Positions 12,280 through 20,300 of a stretch of DNA of 64,000 bases are shown here, one piece after another. Location: NCBI RefSeq assembly GCF_031877795.1, contig NC_133941.1, positions 23,846,251-23,910,250 of the forward strand. The letters are read 5' to 3'. The stretch is from Strix aluco. Taxonomy: Eukaryota > Chordata > Aves > Strigiformes > Strigidae. A model generated the notes under the pieces. The model was not told the origin of the DNA. It did no database searches and worked only from the letters and a program-made list of their open reading frames with translations. Each line of letters opens with the position of its first letter. The stretch's first letter is position 1. A program made the translations under genes and the position numbers.

Positions 12280-13029
12280 CGTCCACGTATCCCTTCCCTC
12301 ACGCCTGAATTGAAATTACCGGCCCGGCGCTCCGAGGGTCCCCGCAGCCAGGACCTGTGCATCTCCCTCCGGCTGCCAAGGCCGCCCGCGAGGTTCCTCG
12401 TTGGCTTTGCCTGTTGCCCGACGAGGACCGGGGCGCCGGAGCCCGGCGAGAAGCGCTGGAGCCGGGACAGGGCGGGGGACCCCGGGGCCGGGGGAGCGGG
12501 GGGAGCCGGCCGGCCCCCCGGCCCCCGACGGCCGCCGAGTGCTGCTTGCGCGGCGGCTGGGACACGTCCCCCGTGGGCTGCGCTCACGGAAGGCATCCGC
12601 GGGTGACCCCCGTGGCGGTCCCGTCCTGCTCCCGGCTTACGGAGCGAGGCCGGGGGAGATCCCGCCGGCGGCTCCGCACGTCCCCGCGCATCTCCCGCAG
12701 AGCTCTCGCCAGCCCCGCGGCGGCCGGCGGCGGCCGAGAAAACGTGCCCAGATCCCCTTTTTTGGTCGAAAACCGTAAGGACGGAGGCCGAGCTTCCCTT
12801 CCGCCGGGGATGAGCCCGACGCCCGTCCCTCGGCGTGGGCCAGCTCCGTGGCAGAGGCAGTGGCTGGGCTGAGTCCGCGGGATACCTCCCGTGGAAATCA
12901 CCACCGAGCGGTCCCGCGTGTCCCTCGCCGCTCCCGCCGTGGGGCGAGGGCCGAGCCCAGCCAAAAACCATCCCACGGCCGTTGTCAGCTCTCCCCGCCG
13001 CGGGCACCCCGCCGGCCGGGCTGCTGGGG

Positions 13030-13215
13030 CTTGGACGAAATTATCCCCCCTCTGATGCGCTGGTGCCTACATTTTCTGCTGGGGATTGTGAGCGTTGGGA
13101 CTGTCGCGCATAAATCTTGCATGAAGTACGTCAGTAACGAGTAGGGATCGCTCATTAATTATCTGCTGTCTTGCGTGACACGGGCTAAAGGGGAATTAAA
13201 CGAATCCCGTCGTGC
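13030..13215. promoter_or_regulatory. AT-balanced insert in the promoter island, candidate enhancer
   Basis: Within the CpG island this 185-bp piece drops in GC content and contains a CDX/HOX-like CATAAATC, a CRE-like TACGTCAG (13127-13134), and a TTAATTAT homeodomain core (13155-13162). It lies about 700-890 bp upstream of the inferred start site. Islands of lower GC content with homeodomain and CRE words inside a promoter CpG island often reflect selection on binding sites. Function is inferred. Confidence 0.3.
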
Positions 13216-13737
13216 CGAGCAAAATGTTCGTGAAAAGGCTACAAAAGTCAAGGAAAACGCTCCGCTTCCTGCTGTGTTTTGTTCCGTTCCCTGACCAGCT
13301 CCCTTCAGCTGTTTGCAGCGATTTGGCCGAGGCCCGGAGTGAGCCCGCAGCTAAGGGCGTCGGGCCGGGACCCCTCGACGGGCAGCCCCGAGCCCAGACC
13401 TCCCCTCCCGGGCCTTGGCTGCCCCCCGACCACCGCACCGGGGCTGCCCCGAGGACTCCCAGCCGCGGGGGAAACGTGCGGGTCCACGGCCGAGGCGACG
13501 GGGGCTGGTCCCCCCGAGGGAAACTGGCCCTGGGGGCGGGGGGCCCGGGCAGGTGGCGGGGCGGTCCCCGGGGGTGACTCCGTGTGTGTGTGTCCGTCCC
13601 CACCCCCCCCCCGGCTCCGGCCGAGCGCGCCGCGGAGCCGCGGCTCCCCCGCCAGCGCCGGGGCTGGGGCTGGGGCCGGGGCTGCGCTCCGAAGGGGCCG
13701 GCGCTTGTTTGGGTGTCCGCTCCCCCGCGGCGGGCAG

Positions 13738-13800
13738 AAAGGCTAATTTGCTTTATATGGCAGAGGATCAAATGCTCTGCTGTAACCTCTCGCTTCCAGG
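13738..13800. promoter_or_regulatory. BARX1 proximal promoter element, candidate
   Basis: A short AT-richer piece about 120-180 bp upstream of the inferred start, containing GCTAATTTGC, TTTATATGG and a TCF/LEF-like GATCAAAT. It stands out against CpG-dense flanks. Its position just upstream of the TATA-like box makes it the best candidate for proximal factor binding, but no experimental support is visible in sequence. Confidence 0.3.
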
Positions 13801-13886
13801 TACTCGCCCGCCCCGGCCCCTTCCTTCCTCCACAGCCCCTCCCGCGCCCTCCCCCGCAGCGCTGACAGCCCCGCCGGGGCCGGCGG

Positions 13887-13894
13887 TATAATAG
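13887..13894 (+). promoter_or_regulatory. TATA-like box of BARX1
   Basis: TATAATAG sits in an otherwise extremely GC-rich context (GGCGGTATAATAGGCC), about 295 bp upstream of the BARX1 start codon. If it acts as a TATA box, transcription would begin about 25-30 bp further on, near 13915-13925. No other TATA-like word occurs between it and the ATG, which supports the call. Confidence 0.55.
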
Positions 13895-13955
13895 GCCGCT
13901 GCCCGCCGTCCCGGGGCGGAGAGACGCTCCCCGGTGCCGCGCCCCGTGTGTGTGC

Positions 13956-13967
13956 ATGCGGCGGTAA
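13956..13967 (+). CDS. Minimal upstream ORF 1 in the BARX1 5' UTR
   Basis: ATG CGG CGG TAA: a three-codon upstream ORF. Its start context is weak (T at -3, C at +4), so most scanning ribosomes would be expected to pass it. It matters only if transcription starts upstream of 13956, as the TATA-like box suggests. Confidence 0.3.
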   Translation: MRR

Positions 13968-14059
13968 CGGCTCCGGCCCGCCGCGCTGCTCAGGGCGCTG
14001 GGGGGGCCGCGCCGGGCCCGGCCCGTAGGGGCAGGGGCAGGGTAGGGGGCGGCGGGGCG

Positions 14060-14128
14060 ATGGGCAGAGCCCCCGCGGGGCGCCCCGCTGCCCGGCTGCC
14101 AGCAGCGCCGGCCGGGGGGCTGCGCTAG
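14060..14128 (+). CDS. Upstream ORF 2 in the BARX1 5' UTR, 22 codons
   Basis: This upstream ORF starts with ATG at 14060 in a strong initiation context (G at -3, G at +4) and stops with TAG at 14126-14128, 57 bp before the BARX1 ATG. The predicted 22-residue peptide begins MGRAPAGRPAARLP and is Arg/Ala/Pro/Gly rich, as its GC-rich DNA dictates. Such ORFs usually reduce translation of the main frame; the peptide itself is unlikely to have a function. It would be out of play if the mRNA starts downstream of it. Confidence 0.4.
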   Translation: MGRAPAGRPAARLPAAPAGGLR

Positions 14129-14185
14129 GGCGGCCCGGCGGCCGGGGGTCCGACCCCCCAACCCCCGCCCCGGGCGGCGGCGAGG

Positions 14186-14390
14186 ATGCAGCACCCGCTG
14201 GAGCTGGGGGCCGCGCACTACTTCCCGGCCGAAGCCTTCCCCGACCACCGCTCGCACCGCTACCGCAGCTTCATGATCGAGGAGATCCTCACCGACCCCC
14301 CGGACGCCAAGGGGGCCGCGCCGGCCGGGGAGCTGCTCAAGTTCGGGGTGCAGGCGCTGCTCTCCGCCCGGCCCTACCACAACCACCTCG
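14186..14390 (+). CDS. BARX1: BARX1 exon 1, coding part
   Basis: Encodes residues 1-68 plus the first base of codon 69. It carries the FIL/eh1-like motif FMIEEIL at residues 29-35. It ends at CACCTCG|GTACGT, a good donor site, after the HNHL that family members show at this junction. The leftover G joins CG from exon 2 to give alanine 69. Confidence 0.95.
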
Positions 14391-17371
14391 GTACGTTCCG
14401 GGTGGGGGGGGCGCAGGGGGGATGGGGGGGGGTCGCGGGGGAGCCCCCGCTCTCGCCCCGAGGGCTCCGGCGGCTGGGGGGGAAGCGGGCCGGGGGCTGC
14501 GGGAGCGGGCCGGCGAGACGGGGAGGCATTTCCCGCTGATGCACTCGAGCGCCTTTTAGAGCCGGTCCCCTTGAAGAAAACGTCGTGAGTTTTGCCTAAA
14601 ACCCAGCTGCCGGGCTTTGCCGGCCGTGCGCATCCCCGCCGGCTCCTCGCCGTGCCGCGGAGGCTTCCAGCCTGGCGAGGATTTGGGGCCTAAACTGAAG
14701 AAAGCGGCTTTACGGCTCCGACGCCGCTTGCACAAAACGTCCATTGAATTTCACGGGGAGACCGTTGTTGTCGATAGAGTTTTTTAGTGTTTTTTGGTAA
14801 GGTGTGAATTGCTGGAGCCTACGCAGTGGGGTAAACATCTGTATGGCTGCAAGAGGCGGACGGTGCTCTGCAGACATCGGTTTAGCTGGAAACCCGACAT
14901 AGAGCTATTATATCTATAATATGTTATACATATTATTTATATATATAATAGTTGTATATTTATATATTTTAATATAATTTTATGCATTTATATATTTTTA
15001 TATTTTATATTTTTATATATTTTTATATATTTTTATATTTTTAATATATTTTAATATATTTTAATATATTTATATAAAGCGGGAGCCAGCGTGCTCTACC
15101 CGGTCTGACATAGTACTTAGGACAAATGCAGTGTGTTAAGGACGTAGTTATTTTTTTAAAACGCCATTATTTAATATATTTTAAATGCCGGTATTTATGG
15201 TGTGATGGCGAAAGCTTTCATTTCCCAAGCTATCTTCGTCTGCGGAGTCGCTGCTCTTTATCTGTAGAAACGAACGGAATAGGAGGATCCCAATTTCTTG
15301 TTTTTCTTTTAAAAGAGAAAGAGGAAAGCGTCAAGCCCCATAGCAAGGGAGCAACATATATTAGAATATCTGGAAATTAGTATTGTTTTCAAGATGGGCA
15401 GAACCCTTTGAAATACTGGACCAGCTAAAAGGCTCCCTACAGCCCTCACGGCTCAGCTCCGCCGGGTTCAGCGGGAGCAGGATCAGGCCCCGTAAGGGCG
15501 GGAGGCGAGTTCAGCTCAGGCCGAGGCGGCGGAGCTCGCAGAGGCCTCTAAAAGTCCTTTTCACGCCTCCGGGCTTGCTCCCGTGTGTGCCGGCGGGCAG
15601 GGCCGGGGCCCTCTCGGCCCGCTCGGCGGAGCGGAGCACCGGCCGCCCTGGCTTCGGGACCAGCGCCGGGACCGCGGGCTGAGGCCGGGAAGCGGCGGCG
15701 GGGCCGGGCCGGGCGGCGGCCCCAGCCCACCGGGGAGCGGCCCCGGCGTGTCTGCAGCAGCATCCTCGGGGATGGGCTCGCTCCCTTTGGAAACTCTCCC
15801 TGTCCTGTCCCCGGACGCGTCTTCATAGGACAAGCGTGGGGCTGAGGTTCTCGGAGAGGGATATAATTTGTTCCCCGGTCGAAGATGTCCTGAAAACTGT
15901 TCGGGAGGGAAAAGCGGGGCCGTTCCCGGACCCCCGCCGCCCGCCGGGGCTCAGCCGGCTGCAGCGGGCCTGGCGGCTGCTGGGTGGCACCGGAGGGGAA
16001 CGCTTTTCGGTTGATTTAAACTTGTAACCCCCCAAGTCATTCCGTAATTAGCAGCTGCCGGCTGAAGGGTAAAACGTGACCCTGTGCCGCGCAGGCGGCG
16101 GAGCCGGGGGGACCCGGGCAGCCCCGGGGGGCTCCGCTCCGCCTCGCTACGCCGTTGCGGAGAAAGGAGGAGAAGGGCCCGGGGATCCCCGCAGGGTCTG
16201 ATCCCCGGGGACACCGAGGCACCCTGCAGCCCCGGGGGTCCCCGGGGGCCGGGCCGGGGGCTGCCCGGCGCTGACGGCCCCTCTCTCCCGCAGCGGTGCT
16301 GAAGGCGGAGCCGGCCGCCGTGTTCAAGTTCCCGCTGGCTCCCTTGGGCTGCTCGGGGCTGGGCTCGGCGCTGCTGGCCGCCGGCTCGGGGCTGCAGGGC
16401 GGCTCCGCCTCGCCCCATCTCCCGCTGGAGCTGCACCTCCGCGGCAAGCTGGAGCCGGGCCCCCCGGAGCCGGGCAGCAAGGCCAAGAAGGGCCGCCGCA
16501 GCCGCACCGTCTTCACCGAGCTGCAGCTCATGGGGCTGGAGAAGCGCTTCGAGAAGCAGAAATACCTCTCCACCCCCGACAGGTAGGCGATGCCGGGCCC
16601 TCCGGACCGGGGCCGGGACGGGGCGGGATGGGACGGGATGGGGGCTCATTTTTCCTGAAAAAGGAGGAGAGCTGCCAGCCGAGAGGAAAGCTGCCGGGGC
16701 AAACCGCCTCTCTTTCTCGCCCGCAGAATAGACCTGGCCGAATCGCTGGGGCTCAGCCAGCTCCAGGTGAAAACCTGGTACCAGAACAGGCGCATGAAAT
16801 GGAAGAAAATAGTAAGTGCCCGAGTCCGACCCTTCTGTGCGCCGCACGGCGCCGGGTCCGCACCCCATCGGGGTACCGAGCGCTGCCCCGCGGGCTTATC
16901 CTTCTGCATGCCGGCCCTGACCAAATAATAGTAGTAATAATAATAATAATAATAATAGCAACAACAACAACATATGCCCCCGGTCTTTAAGGCCAGCATT
17001 GTCTGGGCCCCCGCCGGACCCCCCCGGTCCGAGCCCGCCCGGCTTTGCAGCTCAGCCCGCGGGTGCGGAGGGCGATCGCCACAGGTCGCCCGAGGCCCGA
17101 GCGCGGTGCTCCGCTCCGGGGGAGACGGAGGTTCCCTCCGCCCTGGGCTGACGGCAGCACGGTTTTACCGGGGTGCCCCCTCCTTTGCCCCCTCCCCGCC
17201 TCGCAGGTGTTGCAGGGGGGCGGCCTGGAGTCCCCCACCAAGCCCAAGGGCCGCCCCAAGAAGAACTCCATCCCCAGCAGCGAGCAGCTCTCGGAGCAGG
17301 AGCGAGCCCGGGACGCCGAGAAGCCGCCCGAGAGCCTGGGCTCGCCGGCCGAGGTCAGCCAGGAGGAGTGA
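14186..17371 (+). CDS. BARX1: BARX1, BarH-like homeobox transcription factor 1 (4 exons)
   Basis: Nuclear homeodomain transcription factor; in vertebrates BARX1 acts in facial and tooth mesenchyme, stomach mesenchyme and limb joints. The CDS is join(14186..14390, 16294..16582, 16727..16811, 17207..17371), 247 aa; the human protein is about 254 aa, mainly longer in an alanine run. Residues 24-38 ([15 protein letters not shown]) form the conserved N-terminal FIL/eh1-like repression motif. Residues 46-100 include the conserved [11 protein letters not shown] and [13 protein letters not shown] segments. The homeodomain is residues 135-194, with F8, L16, F20, W48, Q50, N51 and R53 all present and the Bar-class tyrosine at position 49 (WYQNRR). 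After it comes a basic segment with a KGRPKK AT-hook-like core (residues 205-214), the Barx basic region, then an acidic tail. The ATG has A at -3 and an in-frame alignment to the family N-terminus. All introns are GT/AG and frame is preserved. No defect is seen. Confidence 0.97.
14391..16293 (+). other. BARX1 intron 1
   Basis: About 1.9 kb, from GTACGT to CTCTCTCCCGCAG. It begins and ends in CpG-rich DNA but holds an AT-only block (about 14905-15078) and a less GC-rich stretch to about 15420, then a second CpG-rich region from about 15430. Many apparent frames on both strands (for example 305 codons on the - strand reaching into exon 2) are composition shadows. Confidence 0.9.
14905..15078. 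repeat. AT-only low-complexity block in BARX1 intron 1
   Basis: About 170 bp made almost entirely of TATA, ATTTATAT and TTTTATATATTTTTATA words, with imperfect period-like spacing. It is bounded on both sides by GC-rich sequence (AAACCCGACATAG on the left, AAAGCGGGAGCC on the right). It is probably an expanded and diverged AT microsatellite and is prone to cruciform formation or unwinding. Confidence 0.85.
15430..16560. promoter_or_regulatory. CpG-rich region over the end of intron 1 and exon 2
   Basis: CpG-dense DNA covering the last 850 bp of intron 1 and all of exon 2. A less GC-rich interval at 15995-16060 contains TTGATTTAAAC and CCGTAATTAGC, a homeodomain-type core. Intragenic CpG islands are common at homeobox genes. 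It may hold an alternative promoter, but no TATA box or other core element is obvious. Confidence 0.45.
16294..16582 (+). CDS. BARX1: BARX1 exon 2
   Basis: 289 bp, residues 69-164 plus two bases of codon 165. The acceptor is CTCTCTCCCGCAG|CGGTG and the donor is GACAG|GTAGGC. It encodes the [13 protein letters not shown] segment, a Gly/Ala/Ser-rich linker, the KAKKGRRSR basic start of the homeodomain and homeodomain positions 1-30 (helices 1 and 2 begin here). The length is not a multiple of three, so skipping it would break the frame. Confidence 0.96.
16583..16726 (+). other. BARX1 intron 2
   Basis: 144 bp, GTAGGC to TTTCTCGCCCGCAG. It interrupts the homeodomain within codon 31 (arginine 165, split AG|A). 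A short intron inside the homeobox between helices 2 and 3 is expected for this family. Confidence 0.95.
16727..16811 (+). CDS. BARX1: BARX1 exon 3, homeodomain recognition helix
   Basis: 85 bp finishing codon 165 and encoding residues 166-193. It supplies homeodomain helix 3, with T47, W48, Y49, Q50, N51 and the MKWKKI ending. The donor is AAAATA|GTAAGT, a consensus site, exactly on a codon boundary. Confidence 0.96.
16812..17206 (+). other. BARX1 intron 3
   Basis: 395 bp, GTAAGT to CCCCGCCTCGCAG. It contains a trinucleotide microsatellite (listed) and is otherwise CpG-rich. It separates the homeodomain from the C-terminal basic region. Confidence 0.95.
16924..16972 (+). repeat. AAT/CAA trinucleotide microsatellite in intron 3
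   Basis: A run of AAT units with one AGT interruption, followed by four to five CAA units, ending at CATATG. It lies in non-coding sequence 110 bp after the exon 3 donor. On the opposite strand it produces poly-Tyr and poly-Cys runs in chance reading frames. Confidence 0.9.
17207..17371 (+). CDS. BARX1: BARX1 exon 4, coding part
   Basis: 165 bp including the TGA stop at 17369-17371; residues 194-247. It encodes [20 protein letters not shown], where the GRPKK core resembles an AT hook and corresponds to the Barx basic region. The acidic and Ser-rich tail follows, ending SQEE. Acceptor CCTCGCAG|GTG. Confidence 0.95.
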   Translation: MLQGGGLESPTKPKGRPKKNSIPSSEQLSEQERARDAEKPPESLGSPAEVSQEE

Positions 17372-17805
17372 GGGCGACCGCCCGGCCCCACCGCCGCCGG
17401 CCCCGGCCGCCCCCCCCGGGCGCTGCCCGCCGAGCCCGCTGCCGGCCCCGCGCCTGCCCGCCCCGCCCGGCGGCGGCCCGGGGGGAAGAGGATGGAGGAC
17501 AGCACGGTCAGTGGTTACGGTCGCCTTCGGTCTCTGGTGAACGGGCGTCTTGGTCGGTCGCGTCCCCGTTCCCGTCCCCCCGCCCCGCCGATCCTCTCCG
17601 CGCCCGCGGAGCGCTGCGCCACGCACGCCTGTGTTGTGCGACGGCCCGGAGGGGCCAGGAGGACACTGGATCCCAACTTTCACATCTACTCGCTGTCTAA
17701 AACCCTGTGGTGCCCCTAGTTATTCGAAAACTGCATTTTATGATCAGTTTTATTAATGCGAAGATATTTACTTTATTTCAATAAAGTATTTTATGAACTA
17801 TTACT
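17372..17805 (+). other. Inferred BARX1 3' UTR
   Basis: About 430 bp from the stop codon to just past the AATAAA signal. The first 300 bp are very GC-rich; from about 17700 the sequence turns AT-rich. The overlapping frames of 68-188 codons here have no support as proteins. The end is inferred from the polyadenylation signal. Confidence 0.6.
17780..17785 (+). terminator. BARX1 polyadenylation signal
   Basis: Consensus AATAAA within TTTCAATAAAGTATTTTATG, 409 bp after the stop codon. Cleavage would be expected 10-25 bp downstream. A variant ATTAAA at 17828-17833 followed by a GT/T-rich stretch offers a second possible site. Confidence 0.75.
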
Positions 17806-17842
17806 CTGAGTAGTGTAATGCTTTTGAATTAAAGTGTTTTTG

Positions 17843-17870
17843 TTTTTTTTTTTTTTTTTTTTTTTTTTTT
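17843..17870 (+). repeat. Poly-T run of 28 just past the BARX1 3' end
   Basis: Twenty-eight consecutive T between GTGTTTTTG and CCCGCGG. Its position directly after the polyadenylation signals could help transcription termination or be a simple microsatellite. Runs of this length are error-prone in sequencing, so the exact number is uncertain. Confidence 0.8.
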
Positions 17871-18149
17871 CCCGCGGAGGCAGGTTAGAGATTCAAATCC
17901 AAGTTCGCAGGCAGAGCTGCAGAGGCAGAAGGAAGCGGTGCTGCCCAGGCCGGTACCGGGGCGGATTTTCCCGTCGCTTTCCCTGACGGATCGGCCTGCC
18001 CGTGCCCGGGAGAGGGAAAACCCGCAGTCTTTGCTCGGGCAAATTTGGATGCTTTCACGCTTTAAAGATCCGTTAATTGCTGTCAAATAAGTTAATTACA
18101 TTCCGCACTTCACATCCTAAATGACGCTTTTCAAAAACGCCGTTGGGGC

Positions 18150-19130
18150 AGAGCGTAGTAGTAGTCTGACAGCACACGATGGTGAGCGGCCTGACCAAAT
18201 CGCTCCCAGCCCGCAGCACCGCCGAGCCCGCAAGCTCCGCTCCGCGCCCGCCCGCCGCCGCCCGGCTCGGCTCTCCGCCGCGCTCCGCCGCTCTCCCGGG
18301 GCTCTGTGTGAACTGCTGCGACGTAGCACGAAATCGTGGCGCTTTGCTTTTTCCCTTCCTTTTTTTTTTTTTTTTTTTTTTTCCTTGTTTTCCCGGAGTC
18401 CCTGCTGTACGTTTTCCACGGAGATACCAAATTATAGAGCATCTGTGGAGACGTGCAATTACCGCCATCCTGCTAAAAAACAGACGCACCGCAGGAAACG
18501 GCGAGGGGCAGAGCGCGAGAGAAGGGTAGCGGGGCCGGAGGCAGCGCGGGCGCGTTGCTTGCGCGGTGCTGCGCGGCTGGGAGGTGACCGGCGGGCGGGC
18601 GCTGCGCGGCGGGACAGCCCTGGGCAGGGCCGGGGGCCCGGGCTGAGTCCGTGCTGTGAGGGCCCTAATTAGGCGGGTCTCCCAATGAAGGGCGGTAATT
18701 AGCAGCCGAGGGGGTGCCCTAAGGGCCGGTGGAGGCGGCGGTGCCGGGACGCCCCGTCTCGGGGGCGGCGGGAGCGGGCACGTCTCAAACCGCCCCAGCG
18801 CCGCACCGAAGCCGGCTTTCGGCAACGCTCCGGCGCTCGCCAAGGGCACGAAGGCAGCGTCCCGGCGGGACTTTATTTACGGGCTTTAATTAAAAGTAGC
18901 CCCGAGCCTCCCCGCTCCGAGCCTGCCGCCGTGAAGGCGGCGCTGAAGTCCCCCTGCTCCTGCCACTCGTGTTCCCAGTTTTCCTCGTCTGCCCCTTTCC
19001 CCACGCTCCAGGGCGTCCGGGGGGCGGAGGCGAGCGGAGGGCCGGCGGGTGCCTCCGGGCCCAGCCCGGCTCGGGGATGCCCGGGGGTGGCTTCCTCTAG
19101 CCCAGGTTAAATAAACTCCCGGGATGAGCG
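18150..19130. promoter_or_regulatory. CpG-rich block downstream of BARX1 with homeodomain palindromes
   Basis: CpG-dense DNA starting about 350 bp past the gene end, interrupted by a T run at 18360-18382. Less GC-rich inserts hold homeodomain-type sites: a perfect palindrome CCTAATTAGG at 18664-18673, GGTAATTAGC centred 30 bp further on (core 18696-18702), and the palindrome TTTAATTAAA at 18885-18894. The long frames in it (258 and 183 codons) are composition artefacts. A regulatory role is inferred. Confidence 0.4.
18360..18382 (+). repeat. Poly-T run of 23
   Basis: Twenty-three consecutive T after TTTTTCCCTTCC. Simple repeat only; no retroposed gene is visible beside it on the opposite strand. 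Confidence 0.8.
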
Positions 19131-19699
19131 ATGGAGTGTTTGCAAGCACAGGATACGGCCATTGCTGAGTACACAGGAAGCAAGTTCATATTCTTATACT
19201 AAAATGACTTATATAGTTAAACAAACAATTCGTTTGAAATGTTTTATTTAAGCTGGGGCTGAGGATTAACGCTGGGAAGGGGGGAGGCGGCCGTGTGGCG
19301 GGCGGAGGGGCCGGGCAGAGCCCGGGCGGGCTGCGGGGTCCCTCGGCGCGGGCAGGGCACGGTGGGTGTTGGACTTTGTCACTTTATTTCATCTTCTGGC
19401 TATTGTTTCTGGTTAGGTTACAGGCTAACGACTTCAGTGCCCGTGAAAACGGCAGCCGGATTTAATTAGAAGGTGGATTCACCGGCGCATTAAACTAAAT
19501 TAACAGGACGACAAGCGGTGTCCATCACCAATGTTAACCGGGGGTTTGGGAGCAGCTGGGCTTCGGTTACTGCTATCGCGCTTACGATACAACGTTAATA
19601 TTTTCTTTTCACATTTGAGTAAGTGGCGGACAAGTGATTATTTTTCACAGACCATAAAGGCATTACATAAGGAAAGTTGTTTTATTGTTTTTTTATCTC
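19131..19699. promoter_or_regulatory. AT-rich interval between downstream CpG blocks
   Basis: It contains TTAATTAGAAGG, CATTAAACTAAATTAACAGG, AAACAAACAATTCG and GATTAACGC, so TAAT-type cores are frequent, alternating with a small GC-rich patch at 19280-19370. No gene is visible. The pattern fits a regulatory element but is not proof. Confidence 0.25.
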
Positions 19700-20300
19700 C
19701 TAGGCGGCGAGAGAGAAAAGCAGGAGGGGTTTAGGCGAGCTCGGGGGACCCCGTTTTCCGCGGGGCCGGGGCCGAGCAGCGAGGGCCGGCCCTGGCCGGG
19801 GCGCGGGGGGCTGGTCCCGCCGGGGGGGCCCGGGGCTCCCCGCGGCTCGCAGCCCCTCGCTCGCCGCGTCTTGCACCGGACCGCCCCGGCTCCCGGGAAC
19901 ACCGGGCTGGCGGCGGGCGCTCAGGGCAGCGCGGGCCGCGCTCCTGCCGCCGGCTGGGCCGCGCAGGCTGCGCACCCGCGCAGCGGGCATCTCTGCGGGG
20001 GGGGGTGGGAGGGGTGGGGTGCACATCGGCCGCTCCACGCTTCCCCGCTGGAGCCGGAGGGAAATTTTGTTCTCTGGCTGGCCCGCGGCAGGGGAGGCTC
20101 CGGCGGGCGCTCGTTCGCAGCGTGGGGCGGGCCGCGGGGGTCTCCGCCGCTCCGTGGGCTCCGCAGCCCCGCTCCGGCCCCCCGCCCCTCTGCGCGTCTC
20201 TCCGGCAGGCAGAGCCCGGGGCAGAGCCGAGCCCGGGCCGCGGGGGCTCCGCGCTCCCGCAGCCTGCGGGCGAGCGGCGAGGAGCGCATTTCGGTGGGTA
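19700..20300. promoter_or_regulatory. CpG island about 2 kb downstream of BARX1
   Basis: About 600 bp of dense CpG sequence with sharp edges. Frames of 98-208 codons overlap on both strands and encode only Arg/Pro/Gly/Ala-rich strings. It could be the promoter of an unannotated transcript or a Polycomb-type island belonging to the BARX1 domain; I see no core promoter motif that decides between these. Confidence 0.5.

Larger units (their letters stand above)
13917..14185 (+). other. Inferred BARX1 5' UTR
   Basis: This is the stretch between the start site expected from the TATA-like box and the BARX1 ATG. It is very GC-rich and has no in-frame start that would extend the protein. It contains two upstream ATGs, listed separately, both closing before the main start. 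The left end is an estimate (plus or minus roughly 10 bp, more if another start site is used). Confidence 0.45.
12280..14560. promoter_or_regulatory. BARX1 promoter CpG island
   Basis: More than 2 kb of very GC- and CpG-rich DNA spanning the upstream region, the inferred transcription start, the 5' UTR and exon 1 of BARX1. A less GC-rich interval at about 13030-13215 and another at 13738-13800 interrupt it. Large CpG islands over the promoter and first exon are typical of homeobox genes and of Polycomb target loci. Very long apparent reading frames inside it, including one of 396 codons on the - strand and one of 244 codons on the - strand, are by-products of the low stop-codon frequency in such DNA. 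Confidence 0.8.

Noticed and set aside
12273..13007. 244-codon frame on the - strand upstream of BARX1, overlapped by several + strand frames
   Set aside because: Multiple frames are open at once in the CpG island and all read as Arg/Pro/Gly/Ala-rich composition artefacts.
13196..14386. 396-codon open frame antisense to BARX1 exon 1
   Set aside because: It lies in CpG-island DNA where stops are rare, mirrors BARX1 coding sequence at its start, and encodes a low-complexity Arg/Pro/Gly/Ala string without domains.
15951..16868. 305-codon open frame antisense to BARX1 exons 2 and 3
   Set aside because: Shadow of the GC-rich coding strand; no domain and it crosses real exon-intron borders on the other strand.
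18073..18849. 258-codon frame on the - strand downstream of BARX1
   Set aside because: Crosses a poly-T run (poly-Lys in translation) and CpG-rich DNA; no domain or splice support.
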